A program made the position numbers and the translations under genes. Below the pieces are notes generated by a model. It was not told the origin of the DNA. It worked only from the letters and a program-made list of their open reading frames with translations, and did no database searches. From NCBI RefSeq assembly GCF_018449725.1, contig NZ_JAAVVC010000012.1, positions 149,936 to 213,935 of the forward strand: a stretch of DNA of 64,000 bases, written 5' to 3'. Positions 25,789-34,895 of the stretch are shown here, in pieces; position 1 is the stretch's first letter, and the number at the start of each line of letters is the position of its first letter. The stretch is from Pseudomonas sp. dw_612. Lineage in GTDB: Bacteria; Pseudomonadota; Gammaproteobacteria; Pseudomonadales; Pseudomonadaceae.

Positions 25789-26994
25789 CTAAATGCTTGT
25801 TTCGACGCCATGGCGCACGACGCGTTTTTCCAGGTCACCGCCCAGCCAGTACGACAGGTCGGCGGGGCGATCGATTTGCCAGGCCACAAAGTCGGCGACC
25901 TTGCCGACTTCCAGCGAACCGTGAGTCTCGGCCAGGCCCAGCGCGGTGGCGGCATGAATCGTGGCGCCGGCCAGCGCTTCTTCCGGGGTCATGCGGAAAC
26001 AGGTGCAGGCCATGTTCAGCATCAGGCGCAACGACAATCCCGGCGAGGTGCCGGGGTTGAGGTCGCTGGCGATGGCGATTTTCACCCCGTGCTTGCGCAG
26101 GGCCTCCATCGGTGGCAACTGGGTTTCGCGCAGGAAGTAGAACGCACCCGGCAGCAGCACGGCGACGGTGCCGGACTTGGCCATGGCGATGGCGTCGTCT
26201 TCGTCCATGAACTCCAGGTGATCGGCCGACAGTGCGTGGTAACGCGCGGCCAGGCTCGAACCATGCAGGGAGGACAACTGCTCGGCGTGCAGCTTCACTG
26301 GCAACCCCAGTTCTTGCGCGGTGATGAACACTCGCTCGACTTGTGCCGGCGAGAACGCCAGGTATTCGCAAAACGCATCGACCGCATCCACCAAGCCTTC
26401 GGCGGCCAGGGCCGGAAGCATCTCGGCGCAGATGTGCTCGATGTAGTCGTCGGCGCGATCCTTATATTCCGGTGGCAAGGCGTGGGCGGCCAGGCAGGTG
26501 CTGCGTACGCTGACCGGCAGCTCGATGCCGAGGCGACGCGCGACCCGCAGCATTTTGCGTTCGTTGGCCAGGTCCAAGCCGTAACCGGACTTGATCTCGA
26601 CCGTGGTCACGCCATCGCGCAGCAGGCTTTTCAAGCGCTTGGCGGCGCTGGCAAACAGTTCGTCTTCGCTGGCGGCGCGGGTGGCGCGCACGGTGCTGGC
26701 GATGCCACCACCAGCCGCCGCGATTTCCGCGTAGCTGACGCCTTGCAGGCGTTGCTCGAATTCACCGCTGCGGTTACCGCCGAACACCGTGTGGGTGTGG
26801 CAGTCGATCAGGCCCGGAGTAACCCAGGCCCCTTTCAAATCGTTGACCGCCGGGTATTCGCCGGACGGCAGTTCAGCACGTGGGCCGATCCACTCAATGT
26901 GCGCACCGAACGTCACGATGGCCGCATCCTCGATGATCGAGTAGACGCCTTGCGCCATGGTTGCGACGTGGCAGTGTTGCCAGAGCGTTTTCAT
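25789..26994 (-). CDS. hutI: Imidazolonepropionase
   Basis: The protein has 401 residues and is a metal-dependent amidohydrolase. The first metal pair is seen in TPGLIDCHTHTVFGGNRSGEF, followed by IKSGYGLD, the KLHAEQLSS His and the SDLNPGTSPG Asp. It opens the imidazolone ring to N-formiminoglutamate. The hutG ribosome site begins right at its stop. A 249-bp gap with a family III repeat lies upstream, between it and hutH. Confidence 0.96.
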   Translation of the reverse strand: MKTLWQHCHVATMAQGVYSIIEDAAIVTFGAHIEWIGPRAELPSGEYPAVNDLKGAWVTPGLIDCHTHTVFGGNRSGEFEQRLQGVSYAEIAAAGGGIASTVRATRAASEDELFASAAKRLKSLLRDGVTTVEIKSGYGLDLANERKMLRVARRLGIELPVSVRSTCLAAHALPPEYKDRADDYIEHICAEMLPALAAEGLVDAVDAFCEYLAFSPAQVERVFITAQELGLPVKLHAEQLSSLHGSSLAARYHALSADHLEFMDEDDAIAMAKSGTVAVLLPGAFYFLRETQLPPMEALRKHGVKIAIASDLNPGTSPGLSLRLMLNMACTCFRMTPEEALAGATIHAATALGLAETHGSLEVGKVADFVAWQIDRPADLSYWLGGDLEKRVVRHGVETSI

Positions 26995-27043
26995 TGTGGG
27001 GTCTCCGTTGGTTTTTGGTTTTTACGGGGTGTCATGGAGATTG

Positions 27044-27212
27044 ACCCCTCACCCTAACCCTCTCCCCAAAGGGGCGAGGGGCCTGACCGAGTTGTTTGTT
27101 CGGCTTACTGCGACCTGAAATCGCAAGTCGAACTCAAGTTTTGAAAAGCATAGAGATCGGCTCCCTTTCCCCCTCTCCCCGATGGGGAGAGGGCTGGGGT
27201 GAGGGGGTGGTT
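27044..27212. repeat. About 170-bp intergenic repeat, family III, copy 3, inside the hut operon
   Basis: It begins ACCCCTCACCCTAACCCTCT and ends GGGGAGAGGGCTGGGGTGAG. It contains GAGTTGTTTGTTCGGCTTAC and GCAAGTCGAACTC in its centre, as in copy 1. Placed between hutH and hutI, it would form a long hairpin in the operon message. Confidence 0.8.
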
Positions 27213-27243
27213 TTCAAACACGCCGAAAATCCCCCTCAAGTAC

Positions 27244-28776
27244 TCACAAGCTAGGCAACAACTTCGCCGACACCAGTTCATTCAGGCAGCGGGTCGCCAA
27301 CAGGTCGGTGGCCGCATTGATGTCTGGCGCAAAGAACCGATCCTTCTCATAGAACGGCACTTCAGCACGCAAAATGGCGCGCGCCTTTTCCAGTTTGGTC
27401 GACGTTTTCAGACCTTCCCGTAAATCCAGGCCTTGGGCTGCTGCCAGCCATTCCACCGCCAGCACACCGCGGGTGTTTTCGGCCATTTCCCACAGACGTT
27501 TGCCGGCGGCCGGGGCCATCGACACGTGGTCTTCCTGGTTGGCGGAGGTCGGCAGGCTGTCCACCGAATGCGGATGGGACAACGCCTTGTTCTCACTGGC
27601 CAGGGCCGCCGCAGTCACCTGGGCGATCATGAAGCCGGAGTTCACGCCGCCATTGGCCACCAGGAACGGCGGCAGTTGCGACATGTGCTTGTCCATCATC
27701 AGCGAGATGCGGCGCTCGCTCAGGGAACCGATTTCGGCGATGGCCAAGGCCATGTTGTCAGCGGCCATGGCCACCGGTTCGGCGTGGAAGTTACCGCCGG
27801 AGATCACATCGCCTTCAGCGGCGAAGACCAACGGGTTGTCGGACACGGCATTGGCTTCGACGGCCAACACTTCAGCCGCCTGACGGAATTGAGTCAGGCA
27901 GGCGCCCATGACTTGCGGCTGGCAGCGCAGGGAGTACGGATCCTGGACCTTTTCGCAGTTCTCGTGGGAGTCGGAGACTTCGCTGCGCTCACCGAGCAGA
28001 TCGCGATAAGCGATAGCCGCGTCGATCTGGCCTTTCTGGCCGCGAGCAGCATGGATGCGCGCATCGAACGGCGAGCGCGAGCCCAGCACCGCTTCAACCG
28101 TCAGGGCACCAATGGCCAGGGCGCCGGCGAACAGGTCTTCGCCTTCGAACAGACCGCGCAATGCATAAGCGGTGGACACTTGGGTGCCGTTGAGCAGCGC
28201 CAAACCTTCTTTCGCAGCGAGGGTCAGCGGCGTCAGGCCAGCGACTTTCAGCGCTTCGGTGGCTTCCATCCATTCGCCCTTGTAGCGCGCCTTGCCTTCG
28301 CCTAGCAGCACCAGCGACATGTGGGCCAAAGGCGCCAAGTCGCCAGAGGCGCCGACCGAACCTTTCAATGGAATGTGCGGGTAAACCTCGGCGTTGATCA
28401 GGGCGATCAGCGCGTCGATGACCACGCGACGAATACCGGAAAAACCACGGCTCAGGCTGTTGACCTTGAGCACCATGACCAACCGCACCAATGCGTCGCT
28501 GATTGGCTCGCCGACACCGGCGGCGTGGGACAACACCAGTGAGCGCTGCAGGTTTTCCAGGTCTTCGCTGGCGATGCGGGTCGAGGCCAGTAGGCCGAAA
28601 CCGGTGTTGATGCCGTAGGCGGTGCGGTTCTCGGCGAGGATCTGTTCCACGCAGGCAACGCTGGCCTCAATCTGCGCCGAAGCGCTGTTGTCGAGGGTGA
28701 TTTTGACCGGGTGCTGATAGATATCACGCAGTTGGGCAAGGCTCAGTTGGCCGGGAATCAAATTAAGCGCAGTCAC
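27244..28776 (-). CDS. hutH: Histidine ammonia-lyase (active copy)
   Basis: The start is GTG 28776 (MTALNLIPGQ), 7 bp after AGGAG, giving 510 residues. It converts histidine to urocanate. All known catalytic parts are present: Tyr in AYGINTGFG, His in LSHAAGVGEP, the MIO-forming Ala143-Ser144-Gly145 within GSVGASGDLAPLAH, Asn in LLNGTQ, the Gln/Tyr/Arg set in QDPYSLRCQPQ, Phe in GNFHAEP and Glu in NQEDHVS. It stands downstream of a second HAL-like gene that lacks several of these. In other Pseudomonas naming it would be hutH2. Confidence 0.97.
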   Translation of the reverse strand: MTALNLIPGQLSLAQLRDIYQHPVKITLDNSASAQIEASVACVEQILAENRTAYGINTGFGLLASTRIASEDLENLQRSLVLSHAAGVGEPISDALVRLVMVLKVNSLSRGFSGIRRVVIDALIALINAEVYPHIPLKGSVGASGDLAPLAHMSLVLLGEGKARYKGEWMEATEALKVAGLTPLTLAAKEGLALLNGTQVSTAYALRGLFEGEDLFAGALAIGALTVEAVLGSRSPFDARIHAARGQKGQIDAAIAYRDLLGERSEVSDSHENCEKVQDPYSLRCQPQVMGACLTQFRQAAEVLAVEANAVSDNPLVFAAEGDVISGGNFHAEPVAMAADNMALAIAEIGSLSERRISLMMDKHMSQLPPFLVANGGVNSGFMIAQVTAAALASENKALSHPHSVDSLPTSANQEDHVSMAPAAGKRLWEMAENTRGVLAVEWLAAAQGLDLREGLKTSTKLEKARAILRAEVPFYEKDRFFAPDINAATDLLATRCLNELVSAKLLPSL

Positions 28777-28895
28777 TTTTATTCTCCTTTTGAGAGTTTT
28801 TATTAACTAACCAGACGCTCCGGAAATGTCCGTTGTCCGTCGCTTCCCGACTTTGTGAGAGGGGCTGGCGCCTTGGCACGCTGGTGTTGTGGATT

Positions 28896-30419
28896 TCAGT
28901 TCAGATTCGGTAAAGCCTTGTGCAGCAAAATCGGGTCTTTCAACACGCTGGCAGCGGCGGCGATGTCCGGCGCCAGCCAACGGTCCTGGTCGTAGGCTGG
29001 AACGCGTTCGCGCAACAGACGCCACGCCGAATCGGTGCCAGCGCCAAAACGCTGCTCTTTCAGGAATTCAAACGCCTGGGCCGCCAACAAGTACTCGATA
29101 GCGAGGATCTGCGTGACGTTCTCCAGGGCGCGATGCAGCTTCAGGGCGGCGTTAGTGCCCAGGCTCAAATGGTCTTCCTGCAGGCCCGAGGTGACGTAGT
29201 TGTCGAGCACCGCCGGTTGCGCCAATTGGCGGTTTTCTGCACACAACGATGCGGCGACATACTGGACGATCATCATCCCGGAGTTAACCCCCGGATTGGC
29301 CACCAAAAATGCCGGCAAACCGCTGACGTGCGGGTTGATCAAACGGTCCAGACGCCGCTCGGCGATGGAGCCGATTTCGGCCATGGCCATCGCCAGCAAA
29401 TCCGCCGCCAATGCCACGGACTGGCCATGCGGGTTGGCCTGGGACATCACCCGGAAATCGTCCGGCGTGCCCAGCAGCATCGGGTTGTCGGTGACCGAGT
29501 TGAGTTCGGTTTCAATCTGCTGTCGAGCGTGCTCAAGTTGATCGCGAGCGGCGCCGTGGACTTGCGGGATCGAACGGATGCTCAACGCATCCTGAGTGCG
29601 AATGCCTTTGCTCGACGCAATCACTTCGCTGCCATCGAGCAGCGCCCGCAGGTTGATGCCGACTTGCTGCATGCCCGGATGCGGCTTGAGCGCGATGATC
29701 TCGGCATCGAACGCCGCGATCTGGCCGCGTTGCGCTTCGAAACTCATGGCACCGATCACGTCGGCCCATTGCAGCAGGTGCGTCGCGTCGGCCAGGGCCA
29801 GGCAGCTGAGGCCGGTCATGCACGGCGTGCCATTGACCAGGCACAAACCATCCTTGGCGCCGAGCTGAACCGGCTCCAGGCCTTCTTCGGCCAGGGCTCG
29901 CTGCGCGGAGACGATCTGCCCGCGATAGCTGACATTGCCGACACCCAGCAGCGCGATGCTGATGTGGGCCATGTGAGTCAGATAACCCACCGACCCCTGG
30001 GACGGCACTTGCGGAGTGATACCGCGATTGAGCAGCGCCAGCAGGCCTTCGACCACCCGGCGATGAATACCGGATTTGCCATGGCTGTAGTTGCGAATGG
30101 CGGCGCAGATGATCGCGCGGGTCTGCTCGTCGGCCAAGGGCGCGCCGACGCCACAGGCGTGGCTGAGCAAGGTGTTGCGCGACAACTGGCTGAGTTGTTC
30201 GTCCTTCAGCGAGACGTTGCACAAGGCGCCGAGGCCGGTGTTGACGCCATACGCGCGCTCGCCGCTGGCGACGATGCGCTGCACGATGGCCTGGGCATTG
30301 TCGATCCGCGCCCAGGTCTGGGCCGACAGCTCAAGCTGCGCGCCATGGCGGGCGACGGCTACCACATCCTGCCAACGCAGCGGGGCGTCGGCGATAACGA
30401 TTTTTTCAGCCTGGGACAT
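28896..30419 (-). CDS. HAL/PAL-family paralogue without the MIO triad
   Basis: The start ATG 30419 (MSQAEKIVIADAPLRW) gives 507 residues. The fold and length are those of aromatic amino acid lyases, and Tyr (AYGVNTGLG), His (LSHACGVGAP), Asn (LVNGTP) and Glu (LQEDHLS) align. The cofactor site does not: GSVGASGDLAPLAH of HutH is GSVGYLTHMAH here (residues 142-152), so Ala-Ser-Gly is gone. QDPYSLR is QDALSIR and the active-site Phe is Pro (NPHGQS). No frameshift is seen. It may be inactive as a lyase, or bind a substrate or partner. It lies second to last among the HAL genes of the hut operon. It is called hutH1 in some pseudomonads, from memory. Confidence 0.88.
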   Translation of the reverse strand: MSQAEKIVIADAPLRWQDVVAVARHGAQLELSAQTWARIDNAQAIVQRIVASGERAYGVNTGLGALCNVSLKDEQLSQLSRNTLLSHACGVGAPLADEQTRAIICAAIRNYSHGKSGIHRRVVEGLLALLNRGITPQVPSQGSVGYLTHMAHISIALLGVGNVSYRGQIVSAQRALAEEGLEPVQLGAKDGLCLVNGTPCMTGLSCLALADATHLLQWADVIGAMSFEAQRGQIAAFDAEIIALKPHPGMQQVGINLRALLDGSEVIASSKGIRTQDALSIRSIPQVHGAARDQLEHARQQIETELNSVTDNPMLLGTPDDFRVMSQANPHGQSVALAADLLAMAMAEIGSIAERRLDRLINPHVSGLPAFLVANPGVNSGMMIVQYVAASLCAENRQLAQPAVLDNYVTSGLQEDHLSLGTNAALKLHRALENVTQILAIEYLLAAQAFEFLKEQRFGAGTDSAWRLLRERVPAYDQDRWLAPDIAAAASVLKDPILLHKALPNLN

Positions 30420-30472
30420 CTTCAACCTCTGCGTACAAACCTGAATTTTGATGCAGCTTTTTCCGGCCTCAT

Positions 30473-30541
30473 CGCGAGCAAGCTCGCTCCCACAGGTTTT
30501 GTGAACACCGGGGATCCACTGTGGGAGCGAGCTTGCTCGCG
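30473..30541. repeat. REP doublet, family I variant, inward type, 69 bp
   Basis: The arms read CGCGAGCAAGCTCGCTCCCA and the inverse, with CTCGC in place of the CCCGC of most copies. It sits between hutV and the MIO-less HAL gene inside the hut operon. Confidence 0.88.
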
Positions 30542-30570
30542 ATGGGGCCAGCACAGCCGGCACAAATCTG

Positions 30571-31401
30571 TTAAACCACCGCCGCCCGCCGCTGCACGAA
30601 CCGGTCGACATACTCATCCGCCGGCGAATGCAGAATCTCTCTTGGCGTACCCACCTGAATCAGGCGCCCGTCCTTGAGGATCGCAATGCGATTGCCGATG
30701 CGCACGGCCTCGTCGAGGTCGTGGGTGATGAAGACGATGGTCTTGTGCAGGGTCTTTTGCAGTTCCAGCAACTGGTCCTGCATCTCGGCGCGGATCAGCG
30801 GGTCGAGGGCGCTGAACGCTTCGTCCATCAGGATGATGTCGGTGTCCGCCGCCAAGGCGCGGGCCAGGCCTACACGTTGACGCATGCCGCCCGAAAGTTG
30901 GTGCGGGTATTTGTTTTCGTAGCCTTTGAGGCCCACGGTGTTGATCCAGTGCAGCGCGCGCTCGGAGCACATTTGCTTGCTCTCGCCACGCACTTTCAAG
31001 CCATAGGCGACGTTGTCCACCACGGTCTTGTGCGGCAGCAGGCCGAAGCTCTGGAACACCATGCTGATACGGTGCCGGCGAAATTCGCGCAGGGCTTCCA
31101 TGTCGTATTGCAGGATGTCCACGCCGTCCACCAGGATCGCGCCGCTGGTCGGGTCGATCAGGCGATTGAAGTGGCGCACCAAGGTCGATTTGCCGGAACC
31201 CGACAGGCCCATGATCACGAAGATCTCGCCGGTGCCGATGCTCAGGGACAAATCGTTCACACCGACCACGCAGCCGGTTTCGGCCAGCACCTGATCCTTG
31301 GTTTTGCCCTGGCCGATCATGCCCAGAGCTTCCTTGGAACGGTTGCCGAAAATCTTGAAGACGTTTTTGACTTCGATCTTGCTCACGGTTGCGTCGTTCA
31401 T
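30571..31401 (-). CDS. hutV: HutV-like histidine/betaine-type ABC transporter, ATP-binding protein
   Basis: The protein has 276 residues and is a ProV-type ATPase without CBS domains. Walker A is GLSGSGKST, the signature is LSGGMRQRVGLARALA, Walker B is IILMDEAFSALDP, and the switch His is ITHDLDEA. The N-terminal extension IFGNRSKEALGMIGQGKTKDQVLAETG is typical of proline/glycine betaine ATPases. Its ATG overlaps the hutW stop. The position in the hut operon indicates histidine uptake; a role with other substrates is possible. Confidence 0.9.
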   Translation of the reverse strand: MNDATVSKIEVKNVFKIFGNRSKEALGMIGQGKTKDQVLAETGCVVGVNDLSLSIGTGEIFVIMGLSGSGKSTLVRHFNRLIDPTSGAILVDGVDILQYDMEALREFRRHRISMVFQSFGLLPHKTVVDNVAYGLKVRGESKQMCSERALHWINTVGLKGYENKYPHQLSGGMRQRVGLARALAADTDIILMDEAFSALDPLIRAEMQDQLLELQKTLHKTIVFITHDLDEAVRIGNRIAILKDGRLIQVGTPREILHSPADEYVDRFVQRRAAVV

Positions 31402-32249
31402 TTGCTCACCTCATGCCGTGGCCGACCGTACGCTTGAGTAATGCGGTCGATCACCACTGCCAGAATCACGATCGCCAGACCGGCTTCAAGGCCTCGTCCG
31501 ACGTTGAGGGTCTGAATCCCCACCAACACGTCTTCGCCCAGGCCACGGGCACCGATCATCGAGGCAATCACCACCATCGACAGGGCCATCATGGTGGTCT
31601 GGTTGATCCCGGCCATGATGCTCGGCAGGGCCAGCGGCAGTTGCACGCCGAACAGTTGCTGCCAACGGTTGGCACCGAAGGCGTTGATGGCTTCCATCAC
31701 TTCGCCGTCCACCTGGCGAATGCCGAGGTCGGTCAGGCGAATCAGCGGCGGCGCAGCGTAGATCACCGTGGCGAAAATCGCCGGAACCTTGCCCAGGCCG
31801 AACAGCATCAGCACCGGGATCAGGTACACGAAACTCGGCATGGTCTGCATGATGTCCAGCAGCGGCATCAGCACCGAACGCAGGCGATTGCTGCGTGCCG
31901 AAAGAATGCCCAGCGGAATGCCGATCAGCACCGAAATGATCGTCGCCACCATCATCAGCGCCAGGGTCTGCATCAGCTTGTCCCAGAGGCCGACCGCGCC
32001 GACCAGGAACAGCAGGCCGACGATGACCGCAGTGGTGACCACTTTGCGGGTCGCGTGCCAGGCAACGCCTGCCACGATGAGCAGCATCAGCCACCACGGC
32101 GCGGCACGCAGCATGCCTTCAAGGTTGACGATGGCCCACAACAGCGTGTCGGAGATGTGCCGGAACACGTCGCCGTAGTTGGTGACCAGCGAATCGACCC
32201 AACTGTTGACCCAGTCGGCGATGGAAAAGGTAAAGCTTTCGGGAAACAT
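31398..32249 (-). CDS. hutW: HutW-like ABC transporter permease
   Basis: The protein has 283 residues and is a ProW/OpuAB-type permease. It has about six membrane helices and the coupling loop EAINAFGANRWQQLFGVQLPLALPSIMAGINQT. The N-terminal soluble part (ADWVNSWVDSLVTNYGDVFRHISD) precedes the first helix. It is joined to hutV by an ATGA overlap and follows hutX with a 70-bp gap that holds a hairpin. Confidence 0.9.
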   Translation of the reverse strand: MFPESFTFSIADWVNSWVDSLVTNYGDVFRHISDTLLWAIVNLEGMLRAAPWWLMLLIVAGVAWHATRKVVTTAVIVGLLFLVGAVGLWDKLMQTLALMMVATIISVLIGIPLGILSARSNRLRSVLMPLLDIMQTMPSFVYLIPVLMLFGLGKVPAIFATVIYAAPPLIRLTDLGIRQVDGEVMEAINAFGANRWQQLFGVQLPLALPSIMAGINQTTMMALSMVVIASMIGARGLGEDVLVGIQTLNVGRGLEAGLAIVILAVVIDRITQAYGRPRHEVSK

Positions 32250-32283
32250 AAGAGACTCTCAATCAAGGGGTTGCGATCAAGCG

Positions 32284-32309
32284 TCCGACTGCCGTTGCCG
32301 ACAGTCGGA
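32284..32309 (-). promoter_or_regulatory. Hairpin between hutX and hutW
   Basis: TCCGACTG and CAGTCGGA form a perfect 8-bp stem around a 10-base loop just after the hutX stop. There is no T run, so it is more likely a 3' stabiliser of hutX mRNA than a full terminator. Binding proteins are commonly needed in excess over permeases. Confidence 0.6.
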
Positions 32310-32319
32310 GAGGCCTAAC

Positions 32320-33288
32320 CTACAAGGCCGCGTCGATTTTCTTGGCTGCGTCGTCGCTCACCCATGCGTGCCAGACTTCAGGATGTTCCTTCAAGAAGAT
32401 CTTGGCCAGTTTTGGCGATTCGATCCGCTCTTTGGTCATGCGCCCCAGGTTCTGGTTGAGGATGTCGATCGGCAGGTTGACCTTTTCCAGCACGGCCACC
32501 AGTTCCGGGGCTTCGTCGTGGAACGTCTTGGACAGGCCGACCTTGATGGTCACGCTTTTGTCCACGCCTGGCTTCTCTTCGAGCTTGACCAGGTCAACCT
32601 GACCCATCAGCGGCGTTGGCGACCAGTAGTAGAACAGGATCGGCTCGCCACGCTTGTAGCTCGACAGCACCGCCGCATCCAGCGCCGGGCCGGTGCCTGG
32701 GCGGAAGTTGGTGTAAGTGCTTTCCAGACCGTAGCTTTTCAGCATTTCGCTGTTGTCCAGTTCACAGGTCCAGCCGGCCGGGCAGTTGTAGAAACGGCCC
32801 TTGGAGGGTTCTTCCTGATCCTTGAACACGGCGGAGTACTTGGCCAGGTCGGCGATGTTTTTCAGGTCCGGCGCTTTAGGTTCCAGCTTGCGCTTGGCAT
32901 CGCCTTCGATCACGTAGCGCGGCACGTACCAGCCTTCGATTGCACCGACAACCGGAGCACCGACGCCGACGACTTTGCCGGCCTTCTCAGCCTTGTTCCA
33001 GACCTCGCTGCGGCCGACCCACTCTTCGGCAAACACCTGGATGTCGTTGCTGCTCAGGGCGTTTTCCATGGTGATGGAGTTGCCCGGCAAGCTGTCGGTC
33101 TTGCAGTCGTAGCCTTTCTCCAACACGACTTGCAGCACGTCGGTCAGCAGCATCGCGCTTTCCCAGTTCAGGCCGGCAAATTTCACCGGTTTGCCCGACT
33201 CGCACCAACCGGCTGCCTGGGTGGCTCCGGCGCTGGCCAGCAGGCCCATGGAAAGCAATGTGGTCAGCAGGGTCTTGTTCGATTTCAT
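32320..33288 (-). CDS. hutX: HutX-like periplasmic substrate-binding protein
   Basis: The start ATG 33288 (MKSNKTLLTTLLSMGLLASAGATQAAG) gives 322 residues and a clean signal peptide cleaved near TQAA-GW. The body is of the glycine betaine/OpuAC class: GLNWESAMLLTDVLQVVLEKGYDCKTDSLPG, FAEEWVGRSEVWNKAE and YYWSPTPLMGQVDLVKLEEKP. Together with hutW and hutV it makes a complete transporter inside the hut operon, which points to histidine as ligand. Confidence 0.88.
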   Translation of the reverse strand: MKSNKTLLTTLLSMGLLASAGATQAAGWCESGKPVKFAGLNWESAMLLTDVLQVVLEKGYDCKTDSLPGNSITMENALSSNDIQVFAEEWVGRSEVWNKAEKAGKVVGVGAPVVGAIEGWYVPRYVIEGDAKRKLEPKAPDLKNIADLAKYSAVFKDQEEPSKGRFYNCPAGWTCELDNSEMLKSYGLESTYTNFRPGTGPALDAAVLSSYKRGEPILFYYWSPTPLMGQVDLVKLEEKPGVDKSVTIKVGLSKTFHDEAPELVAVLEKVNLPIDILNQNLGRMTKERIESPKLAKIFLKEHPEVWHAWVSDDAAKKIDAAL

Positions 33289-33357
33289 TGTTGTGACGCT
33301 CCTAATCATGAGTTGGCTTACGGCAGTCAAGAGGCATCCAGCCCTGTCCACGTCCCG

Positions 33358-34830
33358 TCAGGCCTGCGCCGCAGCGCGACCGGCTCCGCTTGTTTTAGGT
33401 TGTACAACGCTGTCCTGCTCGACCGGCAGAATCAGTTGATCGGGCACTGTGCCGTGCCATTTTTTGGCACACACGTAATACAGGGCGGCGGGAAGCACCA
33501 GACCGATGATCCAGGAAATATCCACATCGCCCAGCGCGGCCACCAGCGGACCGGTATAGAACTTGGTGGAAATGAACGGTAGCTGCACCAGCACACCGAA
33601 CACATAGATGCTGATACCGAGCATGTTCCAGCGACCGTAGCGACCGTTCGGATCGGCCAGCGCCGGCACGTCATAGCGCTCGCGGGTGATGCAGTAGTAG
33701 TCCACCAGGTTGATCGCGCTCCATGGCGTAAAGAAGGCGAGCAGGAACAGGATGAAGGACTTGAACGCACCGAGGAACGAGTGCTGGCCGAGCAGCGCCA
33801 TCAGGGTCGCAGCACCAACGATCACCAACACGAAGACCAAACGCTGCAAGCGCGATACTTTCAGGTCACCACGGAAACCGCTGATGATGGTCGCAATGCA
33901 CATGAAGCTGCCGTAGGAGTTCAGCGTGGAGATGGTGACCTTGCCAAACGCGATGCTGAAATACAGCAGCGCAGCGGTGGCACCGGTACCGCCCAAACCG
34001 ACGATGTAGGCGACTTCGTGGCCAGCGAATTGCCCGTTGGCCGAGGCGGCAGCGAACACGCCGAGGACCATCGCGACTTGCGCACCAATGACCGACCCCG
34101 CACCGGCGGCGAAAAAGGTTTTCACCGAGGACGTCTTGCTCGGCAGGTAGCGTGAATAGTCAGCCACGTAGGGGCCGAAGGCGATCTGCCAGGACGCCGC
34201 GAGCGACACCGCCAGCAGGAAGCTGCTCCAGCTGAAGTGGCGGATTTGCAGGAGCGCACCCACGTCAGTCTGGCTCATCAGCCGACTGAACAGGTAAACA
34301 AAGGCAATCACACCAATGACGCTGGCAATACGGCCAATCCAATGGATCACCCGATAACCGAGCACCGTGACCAACACGATGACACTGGCGAAGATGAGGA
34401 TACCGACGGTGTCACTGACGCCAAACAACTGGCCCAGCGCCTGACCGGAAAGCACGGTTCCGGTCGCGGTAAAACCGAGGTACATCAAGCAGACCAGCAC
34501 GATCGGGATGGCCGCGCCATACACGCCGAACTGCACACGGCTGGAAATCATTTGCGGCAGGCCAAGCTTGGGCCCTTGCGCGGCATGCAGCGCCATCACG
34601 CCACCGCCGAGCAATTGGCCGATCAGCAAACCGATCAACGACCAGAACACATCGCCGCCGAGCACGACGGCCAGAGCGCCGGTCACAATCGCGGTGATTT
34701 GCAGGTTGGCACCCAGCCACAGGGTGAACTGGCTCAACAGACGACCGTGTCTTTCCGCTTCCGGGATGTAGTCGATCGAGCGCTTCTCGATCAACGGTTT
34801 ACTGCTTGCACGATCGTTGTTAACAGCCAT
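33358..34830 (-). CDS. NCS1-family permease (purine/cytosine permease type) of the hut operon
   Basis: The protein has 490 residues and about 12 membrane segments. The start MAVNNDRASSKPLIEKRSIDYIPEAERHG has the NCS1 hallmark of a charged N-terminus before helix 1 (LGANLQITAIVTGALAVVLGGD). Later parts GPYVADYSRYLPS, LGGTGATAALLYFSI and FTPWSAINLVDYYCITRERYDVPAL agree with the family. NCS1 proteins carry nucleobases, hydantoins or related rings. Between hutU and hutX, urocanate or histidine is a plausible cargo, but that is inference from context. Confidence 0.85.
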   Translation of the reverse strand: MAVNNDRASSKPLIEKRSIDYIPEAERHGRLLSQFTLWLGANLQITAIVTGALAVVLGGDVFWSLIGLLIGQLLGGGVMALHAAQGPKLGLPQMISSRVQFGVYGAAIPIVLVCLMYLGFTATGTVLSGQALGQLFGVSDTVGILIFASVIVLVTVLGYRVIHWIGRIASVIGVIAFVYLFSRLMSQTDVGALLQIRHFSWSSFLLAVSLAASWQIAFGPYVADYSRYLPSKTSSVKTFFAAGAGSVIGAQVAMVLGVFAAASANGQFAGHEVAYIVGLGGTGATAALLYFSIAFGKVTISTLNSYGSFMCIATIISGFRGDLKVSRLQRLVFVLVIVGAATLMALLGQHSFLGAFKSFILFLLAFFTPWSAINLVDYYCITRERYDVPALADPNGRYGRWNMLGISIYVFGVLVQLPFISTKFYTGPLVAALGDVDISWIIGLVLPAALYYVCAKKWHGTVPDQLILPVEQDSVVQPKTSGAGRAAAQA

Positions 34831-34895
34831 GATTCAACCTCTGTGGATTGTTATGGGAATTGCCGTGAAACCAATTTGTATGAGGACCGCTTTCC

